NCBI GenBank assembly: GCA_018894105.1
Contig: CM032118.1
Location: forward strand, 34,452,690 to 34,516,689
DNA: 64,000 nucleotides
Direction of reading: 5' to 3'
Source: Jacaranda mimosifolia
Taxonomy: Eukaryota; Streptophyta; Magnoliopsida; Lamiales; Bignoniaceae
The position numbers and the translations under genes are program-made. Positions 10,491 to 23,082 of this stretch are shown in pieces. The notes beneath the pieces were generated by a model that searched no databases, was not told where the DNA came from, and worked only from the letters and a program-made list of their open reading frames with translations. The stretch's first letter is position 1, and each line of letters starts with the position of its first letter.

Positions 10491-13400
10491 TATTTAGTAA
10501 ATGGTTAATGAGATAACAAATTCACATGAGATAAGACATGACATTTGAACTCAATCCCTCATACTTAAAGAATTTTGGGATTTTAATATTTTCATTTTTT
10601 TTTCAAGTACATAAACATACATTCACATATTTGAAATTTAATTTTAACGTTAAACCTTGCACATACAAGATTCCATATACTTGGTTGAATGCAATGGAGA
10701 ATGATTGATGAAATATGAGATGAAGTAAGTGATGAGACTAAACAATCAAATAAATATCATTTATAATTTATAAGATTTTTTAAATCATATATTAGTTAAT
10801 TCTAACCAACTCATATATATTTTGATGGACAATTATATTTGTAATTTATATTTACTAATATGCCCTTTGTTAATGTAGCCACTGATTAAATTTAAATTTT
10901 TAATAATTGATCAAATTCTAAAATTTTATTAACTAAATTTAACGATATAAATAAAACAAAAACACTATATTTATTCAAGCAAATGTCATTTGTGCACGAG
11001 TTTAAATAGGTTAATTGAACTTCTATATCACCGTCCACGGTAGTAGTTACTTTTATTTTTGTTATATTTAAGTAAGCTAAAATTTCATATTAATATAGCT
11101 TTTTTTATTGATAATAATCCATCGACTTAATTTTTATTTAATTATTATAATTATATATTACTTATTTCCATATTTAAATTTTAAAAATCAAGTGATGTTG
11201 AATCCATAAGATATGGATAATTTGGACATTTTATTTTTATGAGTAATTAATAATTAATTGAGGTTAGATGGAATCATCTCACCTCCTAATTTGGATGCCC
11301 CATCCTAGAATGAGAGGAATTTATATCTTACTTGAGATATAATTAGTAGGTTGGATAAAATAGTATATTCAAATTAATAACCCAAAGTAAATTGGACGTA
11401 AGTATGCGAAGAATATCACTCGATTAATTAATGAATAACGAAATGACAGCCTTAATTGTTGAAATAAAATTTTATAAATAATTTATACATACAAGAACAG
11501 GAATATCCTTGTATTATTCTAGACAATTATAACGTGATAGACAGTCATTTGATATGCCCTGATTAGATAATCACTGGTGAGTAGTGAGTCCCAGACAAGA
11601 ATTATTTAAAAAAATTGATCATTTAATGATCTCTTGATAAGATGTTTATATTCCGTGCCCATAAAGAACAATGTTACGTGTCTGCACCATTTACTACCAT
11701 TCTCGTATGCTATATTTGGATCTCAAATGAACCTCAGCTTTTATTGACTCATTACAAATCATTGGATTGTAGGGGAAATTGATTTATTGAGAAATTTTAT
11801 GTTACCTACTTCGATAAATTGCAGTACAAAAAAGCTGATATCAGCATTTAAATATAACAATTTTTATGAGCTTAATAATTAGGTCTTGAAATTTTCCAAA
11901 TTTGGGTCATGGTCAGTCAGTCTGATTGTCTTCTTCTTTCTTTTTTCTTCCTTTTTTTTTTTTTTTTAATTATTTAAGGTGCGTTATAGACTTATAGTTA
12001 CAGACACTAGGATTTGAGACACTGAATATTAACTGCCAATTATACAAGGATTATTTGTTTATACAAAAGACTGCACTTAATTAAAATTAGTGATTTTAGC
12101 ACATTTTATGTGTGTACTAAAATTTTTGTAATGTAAAATACATAAAATATTTATTGATTTTTTATATTTTTTAAAAATAATTTCAATATATTTATCTAAA
12201 TTCTAATATAAATAAACATAAAAAATTATAACAAAGTAGTGATACTAGAATTGTTTTATAGAATTGGCGGTTGTATATGATAGTTATTGCATAGGTTGTT
12301 ATTATGAGAATTAAAAGGATAAAAATAAGGATATTTTAAGTGTATCTTTAAAACACAACAAAAAAAATAGATGTTTCATATCTATATACATCGAAGGACG
12401 GATTTAGAAGGGCCAAGCAGGGGCCACTGCGAACCCCACCCCCCCCCCCCCCCACACACACACAAAGTGTTTATTATAATATATATTAAATTTTAGTAAT
12501 ATTTAATTTAAATAATTTATTAAAAAGAAGAAATTATTTAATATTAATTAAAAGTAACTATTTTTTATTTTCATTCATTATCCTTTAGATAACTTTTATT
12601 ATGGGCCTTAAATAAAAAATTAATTATCTAGATTCATTAAATTTAATTTAATTTATTTTTAATCAAAGATAAAAATTAAAATAAATAATGAAATTTTTAT
12701 CTTTTTAAAATCCAAAATAAATTCTTAAGTCCATTTTTACAATCAAGAAATCAAGTGAAAACTATTAAGTTAGGCCAGTTAAAGCATTTTCATTTTATTT
12801 TTTCGAGGAAACATTACAAGGGGTTAGCCGACTAAATTTAAGGGACTTACAACCATCTAAAATCTTTCGTTTTGACTTTAATTAATAACCTTGAGATAAA
12901 GAGATAAATGTAAGTGAATATTTAAAACTTTTCCTTTTTTTTAGATTTTTCTTTGCGTTTCTTCAGCTAAAAATGGGATGCATGAGATAACTTTTTCTGC
13001 TATAAATATTGTTAAGAACGTGCTTCAAAATAAGATAGAAGATGACTTTTTCTTTAATTCTTCAGTTACTTATATTAAAAAATATATATTACTAAAATTT
13101 TGGTATTGATTGATCATTTATAAATTTTATGATATACAATAATGTTGCACTCAACTTTGGAAAATGTGTATTTGAATTCATAAATTATGAAAATTATATT
13201 TGAACTTTTAAGCTTTATAATTTTTGTCCCCTCACACTCTTATTTATAGATTCGTCTATGTATATATCTATATTATATGTAAAAGAAAGGGGTTTGTACA
13301 CTCACAAAATTGCAATTCTGATACTATTATACCAAATTATTATGTACCTATTTTACTCTTAAAAACATTTTATGGGTTGGGAAAAAATTAAGATTACAAA

Positions 13401-14390
13401 CGATCCATAAACCAATTATATTGCTTCATATTTGCTTCATATTTACAAACATTTTATCGCTTCATATTAGCTTCACTTTCTTCTTTCTCCCACCACGATC
13501 CATAAATCAATTATATATTATTCCTTAATTAATTTCACAAAATTATTTCATCAATTTTTTTTTAATTATTATCTGCCTCAAATTCAATCAATATGAGTGG
13601 GGGAAAATTAGAGGATAAAAATACCTATACACTTTAGAAACAAATATGGAGATCAATGATTGATTGGAACAAGAAATTATTATTAGATCATGTTGGTTTT
13701 TTTTGTTTTTTTTCTAACCTTAAGCATATTTTTATGCTTCTAGGTGATGAGTTTGTTTTGCTTTATTATTTGTGTGTGTGTGTGTATATATATTTATTAT
13801 TTATATCATAATAATTTAATGTAGGAACAACATTCCACGATGATTAGTTATTGATGAAACGTCAATCATCGTTTGGTGTTTGTTTAATTTATATTCTTAA
13901 AATGCCCTACTAACTATAATTTATGCAGTAATCATTATTTATCATTCATCTACTTTATATATTACTATTATCATTTTATCATAACTTTTCATTTTTATTT
14001 ATGTATGATTTAAATAAATATATCTATAATATTAATAAATCATCAACTCATTTTACTATGTTTTCAAGTGATATGTCTAAAATATTCTCATAACTATAAT
14101 TTATGCAATAACTAGTATTTGCTACCCATCCATTCTATTTAATACTATTACCATTTTATCATAATTGTTTATTTTTATTTATTTAAAAGTTTAAATAAAT
14201 ATATAGAAATTATTAAAAAATTAATATCATATAAAACATAAAAAATATTTTATATTTTATATTTTATATTATAAGAATTTTAATACACGTAGAAAATATG
14301 TCAAAGTTAGTAGTACAGAATAGATGACAAACCCAATTGATTAATTGTATTATTTACTTTTGTGTATGTGAAAGAGAAAAACATAAGAGA
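10491..14390. other. Long AT-rich intergenic stretch, no gene recognised
   Basis: No frame of convincing composition occurs on either strand. It contains poly-T at about 11949-11967, a C run followed by (AC)n at 12439-12465, and (GT)n at about 13771-13784. Between about 12397 and 13256 the ends GACGGATTTAGAA and (inverted) GACGAATCTATAAA suggest a decayed element with imperfect terminal inverted repeats, but I could not define a target duplication. Confidence 0.5.
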
Positions 14391-14405
14391 AAGGTGGTAA
14401 GAAGA

Positions 14406-14513
14406 ATGGCCGGTGGAGCACTCTGGTTTAAGCCTGTGTGTCTCTCGGAGGCCGACAGAGTGGTTATGGGACCAAGAAGGCCTCCTCGTCTAATTATTGT
14501 CGAAAATTTATAA
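14406..14513 (+). CDS. Possible 35-residue small ORF in a GC-rich island
   Basis: The frame starts at an ATG in good context (AAGAATGGCC) and encodes MAGGALWFKP then 25 more residues including several Arg and Pro, ending at TAA. It coincides with a GC-rich island of about 100 bp in very AT-rich DNA. I do not recognise the peptide. It could be a first exon, a fragment of an old gene, or chance. No promoter or splice partner is evident. Confidence 0.2.
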   Translation: MAGGALWFKPVCLSEADRVVMGPRRPPRLIIVENL

Positions 14514-14779
14514 TATCTAACTTTTATGGTTCCCTTCTAAAATTTGTAGAACATTTTTATATTGCCATTCTCAAAAGATAATCTTCTAAAATCGATAGTA
14601 TCATACTATTATTTAATTGATTTTTTTTTTTTTTTTTGGAAAAGAGAGAAATAATTGAGACATACAATCCTCAATCATAATTGAATCAAAATAAATTGTA
14701 CCAAATTGAACTAAAAACTTCACCCTAGCTAGTTGAAAAGAAAAGACAGATAATTAATATTTTTCGATTCATTCACGCC

Positions 14780-15300
14780 GCAGATGCCAACTTCTTACTT
14801 TTTCAGAAATAGGGTATCTTGAATTTGATTTTATCCATTTGATGCGGCTCGAGTTCCAAGTCCACAACCTCGACTCGGACTACCAAATGTAACCGTGGCT
14901 ATAACCCTGAACTCGATCCGAAACCGCACAAGTGTTTCTGGATCTCTAACATGACCACAAAGAGAGCACGTTAGGCTAGCTAAGATTGCCTTCAACTAAG
15001 GCCCTCCGATGCCTAAGTTAATAAGGTGATTAAATGGGTTCGGGATAATAAGTAGAGATTGAGTGAAGAAGGGCAATGATGACTTGACTTAGAACTGTGC
15101 TGAACTTGCTTCTTATAAGCGACGTTTGATCTTTTTTGTATGGATCGAGTTGGCCTTGTATTGCATGTTCGATCATCAATTGATCAACGGTCAGTTATGC
15201 AGGTCATGACCCGGTCCGGGTCAGGTTCATCCAGATCACGACCCGACCCGAATAAAAAGATGTGAATCTTGTCATGTTTAGACATTCTGACTGTAGTATG
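14780..15300. mobile_element. Probable LTR retrotransposon fragment (LTR-like)
   Basis: This stretch has higher GC than its surroundings and the block GGCCCTCCGATGCCTAAGTT, a motif often seen in plant Ty3/gypsy LTRs. A partly similar block (CCCAATGCTTAAGTC) occurs at about 51158 in another degraded stretch. Ends and target duplications are not visible, so this is a fragment. The call rests on motif recognition. Confidence 0.45.
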
Positions 15301-15407
15301 AGGGTAAGAAGGTCTTTCTACTTGTTCTCAATAATAATTACTATCACCAATGCTTTATAAAAAGAAGGTTATCTAATGGGCAACAGCTATTATTTCCTTT
15401 ATGTTTA

Positions 15408-15452
<45 letters not shown>
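15408..15452. repeat. (AAT)n microsatellite
   Basis: About fifteen uninterrupted AAT units in non-coding DNA. Confidence 0.95.
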
Positions 15453-15453
<1 letters not shown>

Positions 15454-16094
15454 TGTAAAAGGATAATACTATCTAGTTACACCTCATGAAGGGACGCAAA
15501 ATTGGAACCCTTTTCGCAACAAAGTATTTGCATCATGTTTGTTTATATTGTTAAGGCTATATTTGTTTTTTATACTATTTAAAAATTAAAAATCATCAAA
15601 TTATATATATTTATGTTGAAATATAATTTATTTTTATTTTCAATTTTTTCTATCTTTTGTTATCATATTAATTAGATTCATATTTGATTTTTTTTCTAAT
15701 TATATATAAGTATATCATGAGTCCGTTAGGATTCAAACCTCTTAACCTCATATTTTATATGTGAAACTTATACTATTAAATCAAAAACTACTCAATAAAT
15801 TAGATTTAATATAAAGTGTATTATATTTTTTTCAAAACAATTAAAGTATATATGTTATTAAAAGAACACTTATTTTAGGTATAAAACAATATAAATCACT
15901 TAAACGTTTAGTTTTATATTGATTATAATTATTATTTTCAAATAAAATATTTGAATACTATCTCATTTTATTTTTAAAATTATATTAAAATTTTAACTTT
16001 TACAAATATTAAAAAATAAAAAAATAGATCCAACCATTGGTATGCTATATCTATAATATATATATCTATTAATAGATAAAATATAATATATACA

Positions 16095-17795
16095 GGGAAA
16101 ATTGCTATGGACCCCCCTGTGTTAAGAAAAATAGGCAAATTACACTCCTGTGAAAAAATAAATTTCAAAGAACACCCTCATATCTTAAAAAATCATGCAA
16201 CGAACCCCCTTAAGAGCGTGGGTGTAGCACACGCGCCTGTGCGTGCATCTAGGTTTAAATTTTGTACACAAAAAGACAATTATACCCTTGTTCATCAACC
16301 GTTGGATCTTATTTTAAAAAATCAACGATTTAGATTAAATCATATTATATATTTTTAAAAAAATATAAAATATATATATACATAATATAATATATTATTA
16401 TATATAATGTGTATATATATATTATATATGTGTGTATATATATTATATACAAGTGTATATATATACAATAATGTGTGTATAAATGATACCTACCCCACCA
16501 GACTGCCAGCAGCTGCAGCCGGCATTTGTAAAAAAAAAGAAGGAAAATCGAAACAGATGGCGGCCGACAGCCGCCATGGCCAATGATCTAGCCAGATCAG
16601 TATTTGGCTACAATGCTGCCATGGCAGCCCATAAGGGTGGGGATTTGGGAAGACGGGGTGGGGGTGGGGGTAGCCCCCACTGGCGGCTAGTAGCCGCTGC
16701 CGGCATTTGTAAAAAAAAAAAAAAAGGAAAATCAAAACAGATGGCGGTCATTGGCCGGATCTAGCCAGATCAGTATCTGGCCACAATGCTGCCATGGCAG
16801 CCCGTAAGGGTGGGGATTTGGGAAGACGGGGTGAGGGATGGGGGTAGAATTTTGTATTTTATATATATATATACATATATATATTATCATATATGTATTA
16901 TATTAAATATATTATTGTATATATTATATATATATATGATAATAAATATATAAATATAACTATCTTAAAAAATATATATATATATATAATGTCATATATG
17001 TGTATATAAATATATTATATATTTTCATAAATATATATAATAATTTGAAATAAATAATTAGAATGAAAAAAGATATAAACAAAAATTATTTAAATTTTAT
17101 AGATAAATTTATATAAAGATGATGCTATTAAATAATTATATATAATATCATGTATAGGATAATAACATCATATATACTAATATATATCTTATCAACAAAA
17201 ATATATATGTATATAAATATATTATATATTTTAATAAATATATATAATATTTAATTTAAAATGAATAATTAGAAAGAAAAATTATTTAAATTTTATAGAT
17301 AAATTTATATATATGTATATATATGCTATATATGTATTTAAGTACAAATAAAAAATATATTATATATTTTATGAAATTTAAATTTTATTTACTTTGGAAT
17401 GAATTAAAAGAAAGAAAGATGAATATAATTGATAAGATAAAAATAAAAGTGATTTTAAGTTTATAAATAAATTTATATATGTATAAAATGAGAATATATG
17501 AAATAATGGAGGAAGAGAGAAATGAGAAATAAAAAGAAAAGAAAAGAATGAAAGAGAAGGGGAAAAATGATAATAAAAGATTATTCAAATTGAATTGAAA
17601 ATATATTAAATGATTAAGGGTAAATTAGTCTTTTCATATTAAAATTATATTAAATAAATAGCAAATGAGAAGGGGGAGGTGGTGTGCATAATTTTTTAAA
17701 ACATGAAAAAGTATTTTAAAAATTTATTTTTGATAAAGAGATATATTGCTTATTTTTTAAAATACAGGGGTAAATTGCTATTAGCTCAATATATA
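16095..17795. repeat. Complex repeat block: AT-rich arrays around a GC-rich tandem duplication
   Basis: The block opens at about 16095 with CAGGGAAAATTGCTATGG and closes at about 17767 with ACAGGGGTAAATTGCTATTAG; TAGCAATTT read on the minus strand at the right edge resembles the left edge, so it may be one element with short inverted ends. Inside are TATA-type dinucleotide runs, a 181-bp GC-rich duplication (listed separately) and three diverged copies (about 17010-17120, 17205-17315, 17345-17480) of a module containing AAATATATTATATATTTT, a GAATAATTAGAA-type block and TTTATAGATAAATTTATAT. No transposase is readable. Frames here are low complexity. Confidence 0.6.
16500..16850. repeat. GC-rich tandem duplication, period 181 bp
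   Basis: GCCGGCATTTGTAAAA occurs at 16518 and again at 16699. Each copy then has GGAAAATCRAAACAGATGGC, GATCTAGCCAGATCAGTAT, AATGCTGCCATGGCAGCCC and GGGTGGGGATTTGGGAAGAC. The two copies are close, differing mainly by a deletion after GATGGCGG and by the length of the poly-A. Reading frames over this stretch (16483-16764 plus, 16490-16735 minus) are products of the duplication and not supported as genes. Confidence 0.9.
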
Positions 17796-18800
17796 CATAT
17801 ATATATATATACACATTATAATAACTAGTGATAATCTGTTATTGGACTCATGTATCAGTGGACACTTGATGGATGACTACGGGAATATTTTCAAGTCAGC
17901 TCACGCAGCCCTACTCGTAGGCCCTAGCCCACCGTGGCGCCTCCACCCTCCAACCTATATATATATATAAATATTATACATATACACATACGTATAGAAA
18001 TGCAATTCTTTATTTTTATTTTTTTCTTTTGTGAATTAAGGGGTAGACTGGTAGTAGACGATCAGAGCGAGCGGGAGTGGGTAATTGGGAATCTTGAACA
18101 GGGAACCGACAGTTCATGGGCACGTTCTTTTACTGATGCCCGGATTCCAGGTTCCATCCCTACTATCTATCTATATTTATTTATTATTACTCATTATATA
18201 TATATATATAGTTTAATTAATTGATTTGTTTGTTTATCTTTTTAGAGCTGCTTTCTGGATGCTGGAATTGGGTTTATGCAAATTAAAACAGCCAGCCAGA
18301 GACAATCTACTGTACATCGGCATTAATTAAACGAATTCCGCAGATTAATACTAATTATTAAATCTAGGGCTGCCTCCGATGCTTTGACAACAGCCATGTG
18401 CCAACGGATATATAGTCTCTCCCTCTTTTTTGAATTGTTTGCCAAATTATTATTGATTTTCTACTTTGTATCCTAAATACGAAATTCTTTATTCAGCATC
18501 CAGCAGCATCTCAAGGGGGGCAATATAGCAGCCTTTCACACTAATTCATTCAACAACAAGTACTAATAATGAAGAAAACATTCCAACTATTTATTAATGA
18601 ACATATGAGTACCCATGTACTTTATTTTATGCTATTTTTTGTTTCAAAGTACAAATCATCATTAGCATCAAAGTTCAGGTTATGCAAATATAGGAACGCA
18701 TGTCTTCAAATATATCTTCCGTTTATCCTGGAAGCTTGAGTTACAAACTTTTACCCATTAAGATAGAAATAGTAATCTCATTCATTACTGTCCAATTTCA
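17796..18800. other. Intergenic DNA, no gene recognised
   Basis: A short GC-richer stretch at about 17900-18170 contains GTGGCGCCTCCACC, but neither strand gives a recognisable protein. Short (AT)n runs occur near 17958 and 18196. Confidence 0.5.
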
Positions 18801-18808
18801 CTGACTTA

Positions 18809-19151
18809 GGGCCCGTTTCGATTTGCTTTCTGAAGGGATTTTTATTTTTTAGTGAAAATAAATAGTGAAAAGTTAGTTATAAATTTGAATTTGAAAATAA
18901 AATATTGTTTGAAAATTTTATTTAGAATGTAATGATTATATAAAGTTAAAAATGAGTTGTATTTGAAAAATATAGTATTTTGTATTAAAAATCGTATAAA
19001 TGTGAGTAGGAGAGAATGAAAAGTAAAAATATAAAAAGAGTGTAATAATATATTTTGGAGAGCATTTTGAAAATAAAAAAAAATTAATAATTTTTTATTT
19101 TTATTTTCAACAGAAAATGACAAGCGCGTTGGGAAACAAAATCAAACGGGC
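18809..19151. mobile_element. MITE, Tourist-like ends
   Basis: The left end is GGGCCCGTTTCGATTTGCTT; the right end read inverted is GCCCGTTTGATTTTGTTTC, giving imperfect terminal inverted repeats with one gap. TTA precedes the left end and TAA follows the right end, compatible with a diverged 3-bp TWA duplication. The roughly 343-bp interior is AT-rich and non-coding; the frame at 18842-19123 (minus) is low complexity. Confidence 0.6.
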
Positions 19152-19154
19152 TAA

Positions 19155-21825
19155 TACGGTTAATTAAAGGAAAAAGGCATGAACAATGTCTGATTAAACA
19201 AGTGGTGGGAGTAGGATAATTCATTGTAAAGACTAAAGACACATCTTTTTGCTGCCCCACCCTGAAAGGAGAAGACTGATGCAGGTCTATATAAAGACTA
19301 GACTGTCATAGCCCAACGCACTTGAAAAGCGAGATGAATGCCCTGTTATTATCCAAAAAGCCCCAATTTGCTGCATCACCAGACGAGGGCAACAGGGTTG
19401 GTTAGGTACCGAGGAGGCTAGGTCAGACCACCGGTCAAACGTCTCATCGTTCAAAATCATGAGCACATCGCTAGGAAAATGCAGCACATACGTATAGATT
19501 TTTCATTTTTTGATAACAAAACCTTGATCACTGTTGAGTGTTGACGGTCAAGGCAAGCAGTTCGAACTAAACCCCTCCCAATATCTTCACGCACACCCAG
19601 ACAAACACATCTACAAGCACAAAATGTGTATTTTAATTGAAATATACATATATGCAAAAAAATTTGTGTATACTTGTAAGACATGGGTAGGTGTGGTCCA
19701 ACATCAAATCAGTCGGGTTCGTCGCTTTGTTGGAAGGGCCGAAGCTGTTTATATATATATATATATATATATTTTACATATTGGAGGCTGGGAGTGGGTG
19801 GACAATGACAACTGAATTCCATAACATTTCCTTTTGATAGAGATATTTCCATCTTTCTCTGCCTCACACATTGATTGGACCTGCACTATGCTTTCAAACA
19901 TCCACCTGGTAATGGCTACTAGGGGTTGGGGCATGAGGGAAATAGATATTGTTCTCATATACCCTCACCACTCCATAAAATTATATCAGCATCCATATTT
20001 CTAGAGAAATTTAATTCAAAATCCGATTTAATCATAGATATATTGAATTTATCGCTAAGGCTATGTGCTTGTATGATGCCTCAGCGCTCAATAGTGATCA
20101 ACATTCTACATTGACAGGTACAAATAGAATCACATTTGATCCTTACTGAACTTGCCGTAATATATTAAATTACATATAAATCTAGCAAGTTTAAGATTAC
20201 AATTATAAAATCATCCTTCACGACCTTGGCTCTTCAGTTTAGAGGAGAGCGTTAATCCTAAGATGTAATTATATATACAGTCATTAAACAAGTATACATT
20301 GAAAACCAAGAGTCCAAGACCTTGAAGAAATCAGCTGAGAAACAATCTCCATAAGAATATGTCGAAAGGCAAACATTTCATATCATATCCAAAAAAGTTG
20401 ACAACATAAATGCCAAACACTAAATGCACCGAGTAATTCAAAGTTTTTTTCTATAACAAACATTACATTATTTAATAGAAAATAATATTTGCCGTGTAGC
20501 AATTAATATTCATGTAATGAAACGCATTTTGCAATTTTTGTCATTTTATTACGGTGAGTAAAACATGGCAGATCCATAAGAAATAAACACTCTCCAAATC
20601 ATATGAAACACAATAATGTAACTTCCATAAGCAAAATTGCAATTTAATGCCCAAGATCTAGTCAATTAGAAAAGTTACGCTTCCTTAGTTATTAAATATG
20701 ACCCAATAAATAGTCTGCATCCATCAGATGTCCTGCTGAGGGAGACAATCATTCAAAAGGCAGAAATTAATGAATGCGTATTGAAATCTACTTGTAACGG
20801 GGGTAAACCAATTAGTCTACTTTTTACACAACAAACTCCTGTTAACACAAGCAAGCTAGCTCCCAATTAAATGACACGACATATTTATGCTTTTTCTTTC
20901 AAACGCTAATAGACAAAATTTATGGTCTCACTGGGGAAGAGTTATGACAGAGTTCAGGCCAGGAGCAAAATAAGGAAACTTTTTACAAGCCCCATTTATT
21001 AGAGCTGTGAAGAGGCGCTCTAAAACGAAGTAGTTGGAATCAGACTGATAGAGAGAACTGGAGAAGAAAAAGAAAGGAAAAAAGGAACAGATGATCATCA
21101 GAGCTGGCAGACACTGAATATGTAATTTGAACTTTGAAATTTGTTAATCATTTCCCAAATTCTTAAAAGAGAAGAAAGAAAAAATAAAAATAATTGAACA
21201 ATTGAAGAAACAAAATAAGAGAGTACTACTAATGCAACAGTGAATGCGTACGGGTCAGGGAGCGCAGCGCCATGTCACACCTCATGTTACGCTGCACTCG
21301 AATTGTGTTGCTATGGAGCAAGTGAAGAAAAACAATCGCACAGTAGGCGCGTATGATCAGACGCAAATGATATCACAGTCACATGCACAGTCTCACTTGC
21401 TAAAATCCAGAATTAAAAGGAGCAAAGGACTTTTTGAAAAGCAGAAGAAACAGAGATTCCATATTACTTTCCGGTAAACAAAAGCACATGCGATGGGAAA
21501 GAGAACCACCACCATAACAATTCTCGTAATAAAAAATGGAGAATATCTAGCATTAGGTTTTGGAATTGGAGTTAGCATCACAAAAAAGGATAACAACTCG
21601 AATCATCATCATCAGCCAAAAACATAGAGATCCCCGGTTCATTGCTTTTGTACATACAGTGGTAAATCTAAAAAAAATTGTCTAGAAAAAACAGCTAACG
21701 AACCAAACCCCCAAAGTGGAACCTTCAAAAAAGAGAACATAACGCTGAAATCCACGTTATTTTGAGGAGGAAAAAGAAAAGGAAAAAGACAAAAGGTTAA
21801 GTGTTACCCAAAAAAGTCTACTCTC
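19155..21825. other. Intergenic DNA downstream of the MAKR-like gene
   Basis: No protein that I recognise on either strand. It holds an (AT)n run at about 19750-19771. The first few hundred bases right of about 21500 probably include the 3' UTR of the minus-strand gene ending at 21832. Confidence 0.5.
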
Positions 21826-21831
21826 TTTTTC

Positions 21832-23082
21832 TCAAGCTCGATCAGTGCGGTTCTTGCTGTGACTTCTGTTTCCACCAATGCTACCACCGTTTTCTTTCTT
21901 CTGTTGCGAGAACAATGGAAAACCAAAAACACCGGACTTGGACGAGCCTCGAAGTGAACAAACTGGAACATTGAGAACCGGAGTGACACGGACGTTAGCC
22001 GAATACGATCTTTCCATTCCACGGTGTTTATACCTGGGACCACCGTTTAAAGTGCTCGGACTGCTCGAACTTCTCTCCAAGCTATGAAAAACGATTTTTC
22101 CGGAAGAGTTCATTCGAGGGCTATCCACCGAAACGCCACGAACCGGAACTGTAGATTCAGGAGCTCTTCTCCTTGGACTCCGGCCAAGTCGAGTCGACGC
22201 CGTCGGGTTTTCCGACGATGACGTCGTCCTGTGCTTCACTACTCGAACTCTGGAAAGATTGCTGGTGGATTGATGATTATTACGAGTAATAGTATTTGGC
22301 TTATCGGAATCGAGCGAAAGTCGAGGAAGATCGTCGTGTTCATGGCCTGATGAAGAGGATGAAAGCGAAAGTCGAGAGGACATCGACACTGACTCATTAT
22401 CTGAGTCCTTTAACAATGGCAGACTCAAAGATGAATCCATGGATGCATTTAATGAGGATTTTGAGCTGCGGTGAAGGAAGTGTTTTAGGCTTCTTGCCGT
22501 ATTTTTGTTATGATTATGAGAGGAGAATGAGGACGCCGTTTTGTGATCCTCCTGCCTCGCATAGCTGTTCTGGTACAGTTTCTTCAAGCCGAGAAACTCT
22601 TTCCAGCGGCTCGAGCATCTCGGCGCCTTCGGAGAAAATAAATAGGGATCCGTGGAGGATATCTCATTTCTACAGCCAAACTTAGGCGTGTCTGGGGATC
22701 TGACGTCAGAAGATGCGGGAGCTGAAGTCATCGAGTGCCGGATAGAGGAGAGCTGCAATGGTACAAGCTTTCCGTCAGAGAATAGCTCGTCCGCGGGGAG
22801 CATTGTCACCGGATCTTCGAGCCGGAACTCAAAATCCACGAAATCTTTGCTGGAGATTTCTGGATCTGGTTCTTCCCGCTTCTCTGCATCCACATTATCC
22901 GGCATTGGTTGATTCTTCTGAGAAGTCTTATTTGCTGAGCCTTTTGACGCCTCCTCGTCAGGAAACTCGCGGCTTAATGATATTCTCGGGCTCAGCCAGC
23001 CGTACGACGGAAATGTAGCCGGAGGACAGTCCATAAAATTCTCCGGCGACATTCCGATGTTGTTGACACATGCCGACGCCAT
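21832..23082 (-). CDS. DUF1645 / membrane-associated kinase regulator-like protein
   Basis: Intronless frame of 416 residues. I start it at the ATG at 23082 (GAGATGGCG, good plant context); the frame is open further upstream only through a TTG. Landmarks: MASACVNNIGMSPENF at the N-terminus, GWLSPRISLS 28-37, DFVDFEFRLEDP 80-91, PADELFSDGKLVPLQLS 96-112, WKEFLGLKKLYQ 160-171, LKHFLHR 199-205, then a long Ser/Arg-rich disordered tail ending in KNRTDRA. The FEF...ADELF..GKL.PL core is shared by plant DUF1645 proteins and the BKI1/MAKR group, which bind the plasma membrane through basic patches and modulate receptor kinases. No signal peptide or membrane helix is seen. The exact subgroup and partner kinase cannot be decided from sequence reading. 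Confidence 0.85.
   Translation of the reverse strand: MASACVNNIGMSPENFMDCPPATFPSYGWLSPRISLSREFPDEEASKGSANKTSQKNQPMPDNVDAEKREEPDPEISSKDFVDFEFRLEDPVTMLPADELFSDGKLVPLQLSSIRHSMTSAPASSDVRSPDTPKFGCRNEISSTDPYLFSPKAPRCSSRWKEFLGLKKLYQNSYARQEDHKTASSFSSHNHNKNTARSLKHFLHRSSKSSLNASMDSSLSLPLLKDSDNESVSMSSRLSLSSSSSGHEHDDLPRLSLDSDKPNTITRNNHQSTSNLSRVRVVKHRTTSSSENPTASTRLGRSPRRRAPESTVPVRGVSVDSPRMNSSGKIVFHSLERSSSSPSTLNGGPRYKHRGMERSYSANVRVTPVLNVPVCSLRGSSKSGVFGFPLFSQQKKENGGSIGGNRSHSKNRTDRA

Noticed and set aside
15715..15750. tRNA-like B box on the minus strand (GGTTTGAATCC)
   Set aside because: No matching A box at tRNA spacing and no cloverleaf; perhaps an eroded SINE, not a tRNA gene.
16483..16764. 93-residue frame with Lys and Gly runs
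   Set aside because: It is produced by the 181-bp duplication and poly-A tracts; low complexity, present on both strands.
22296..23018. Plus-strand frames of 86-129 residues
   Set aside because: They are shadows of the MAKR-like gene on the minus strand; codon composition and conserved motifs favour the minus frame.
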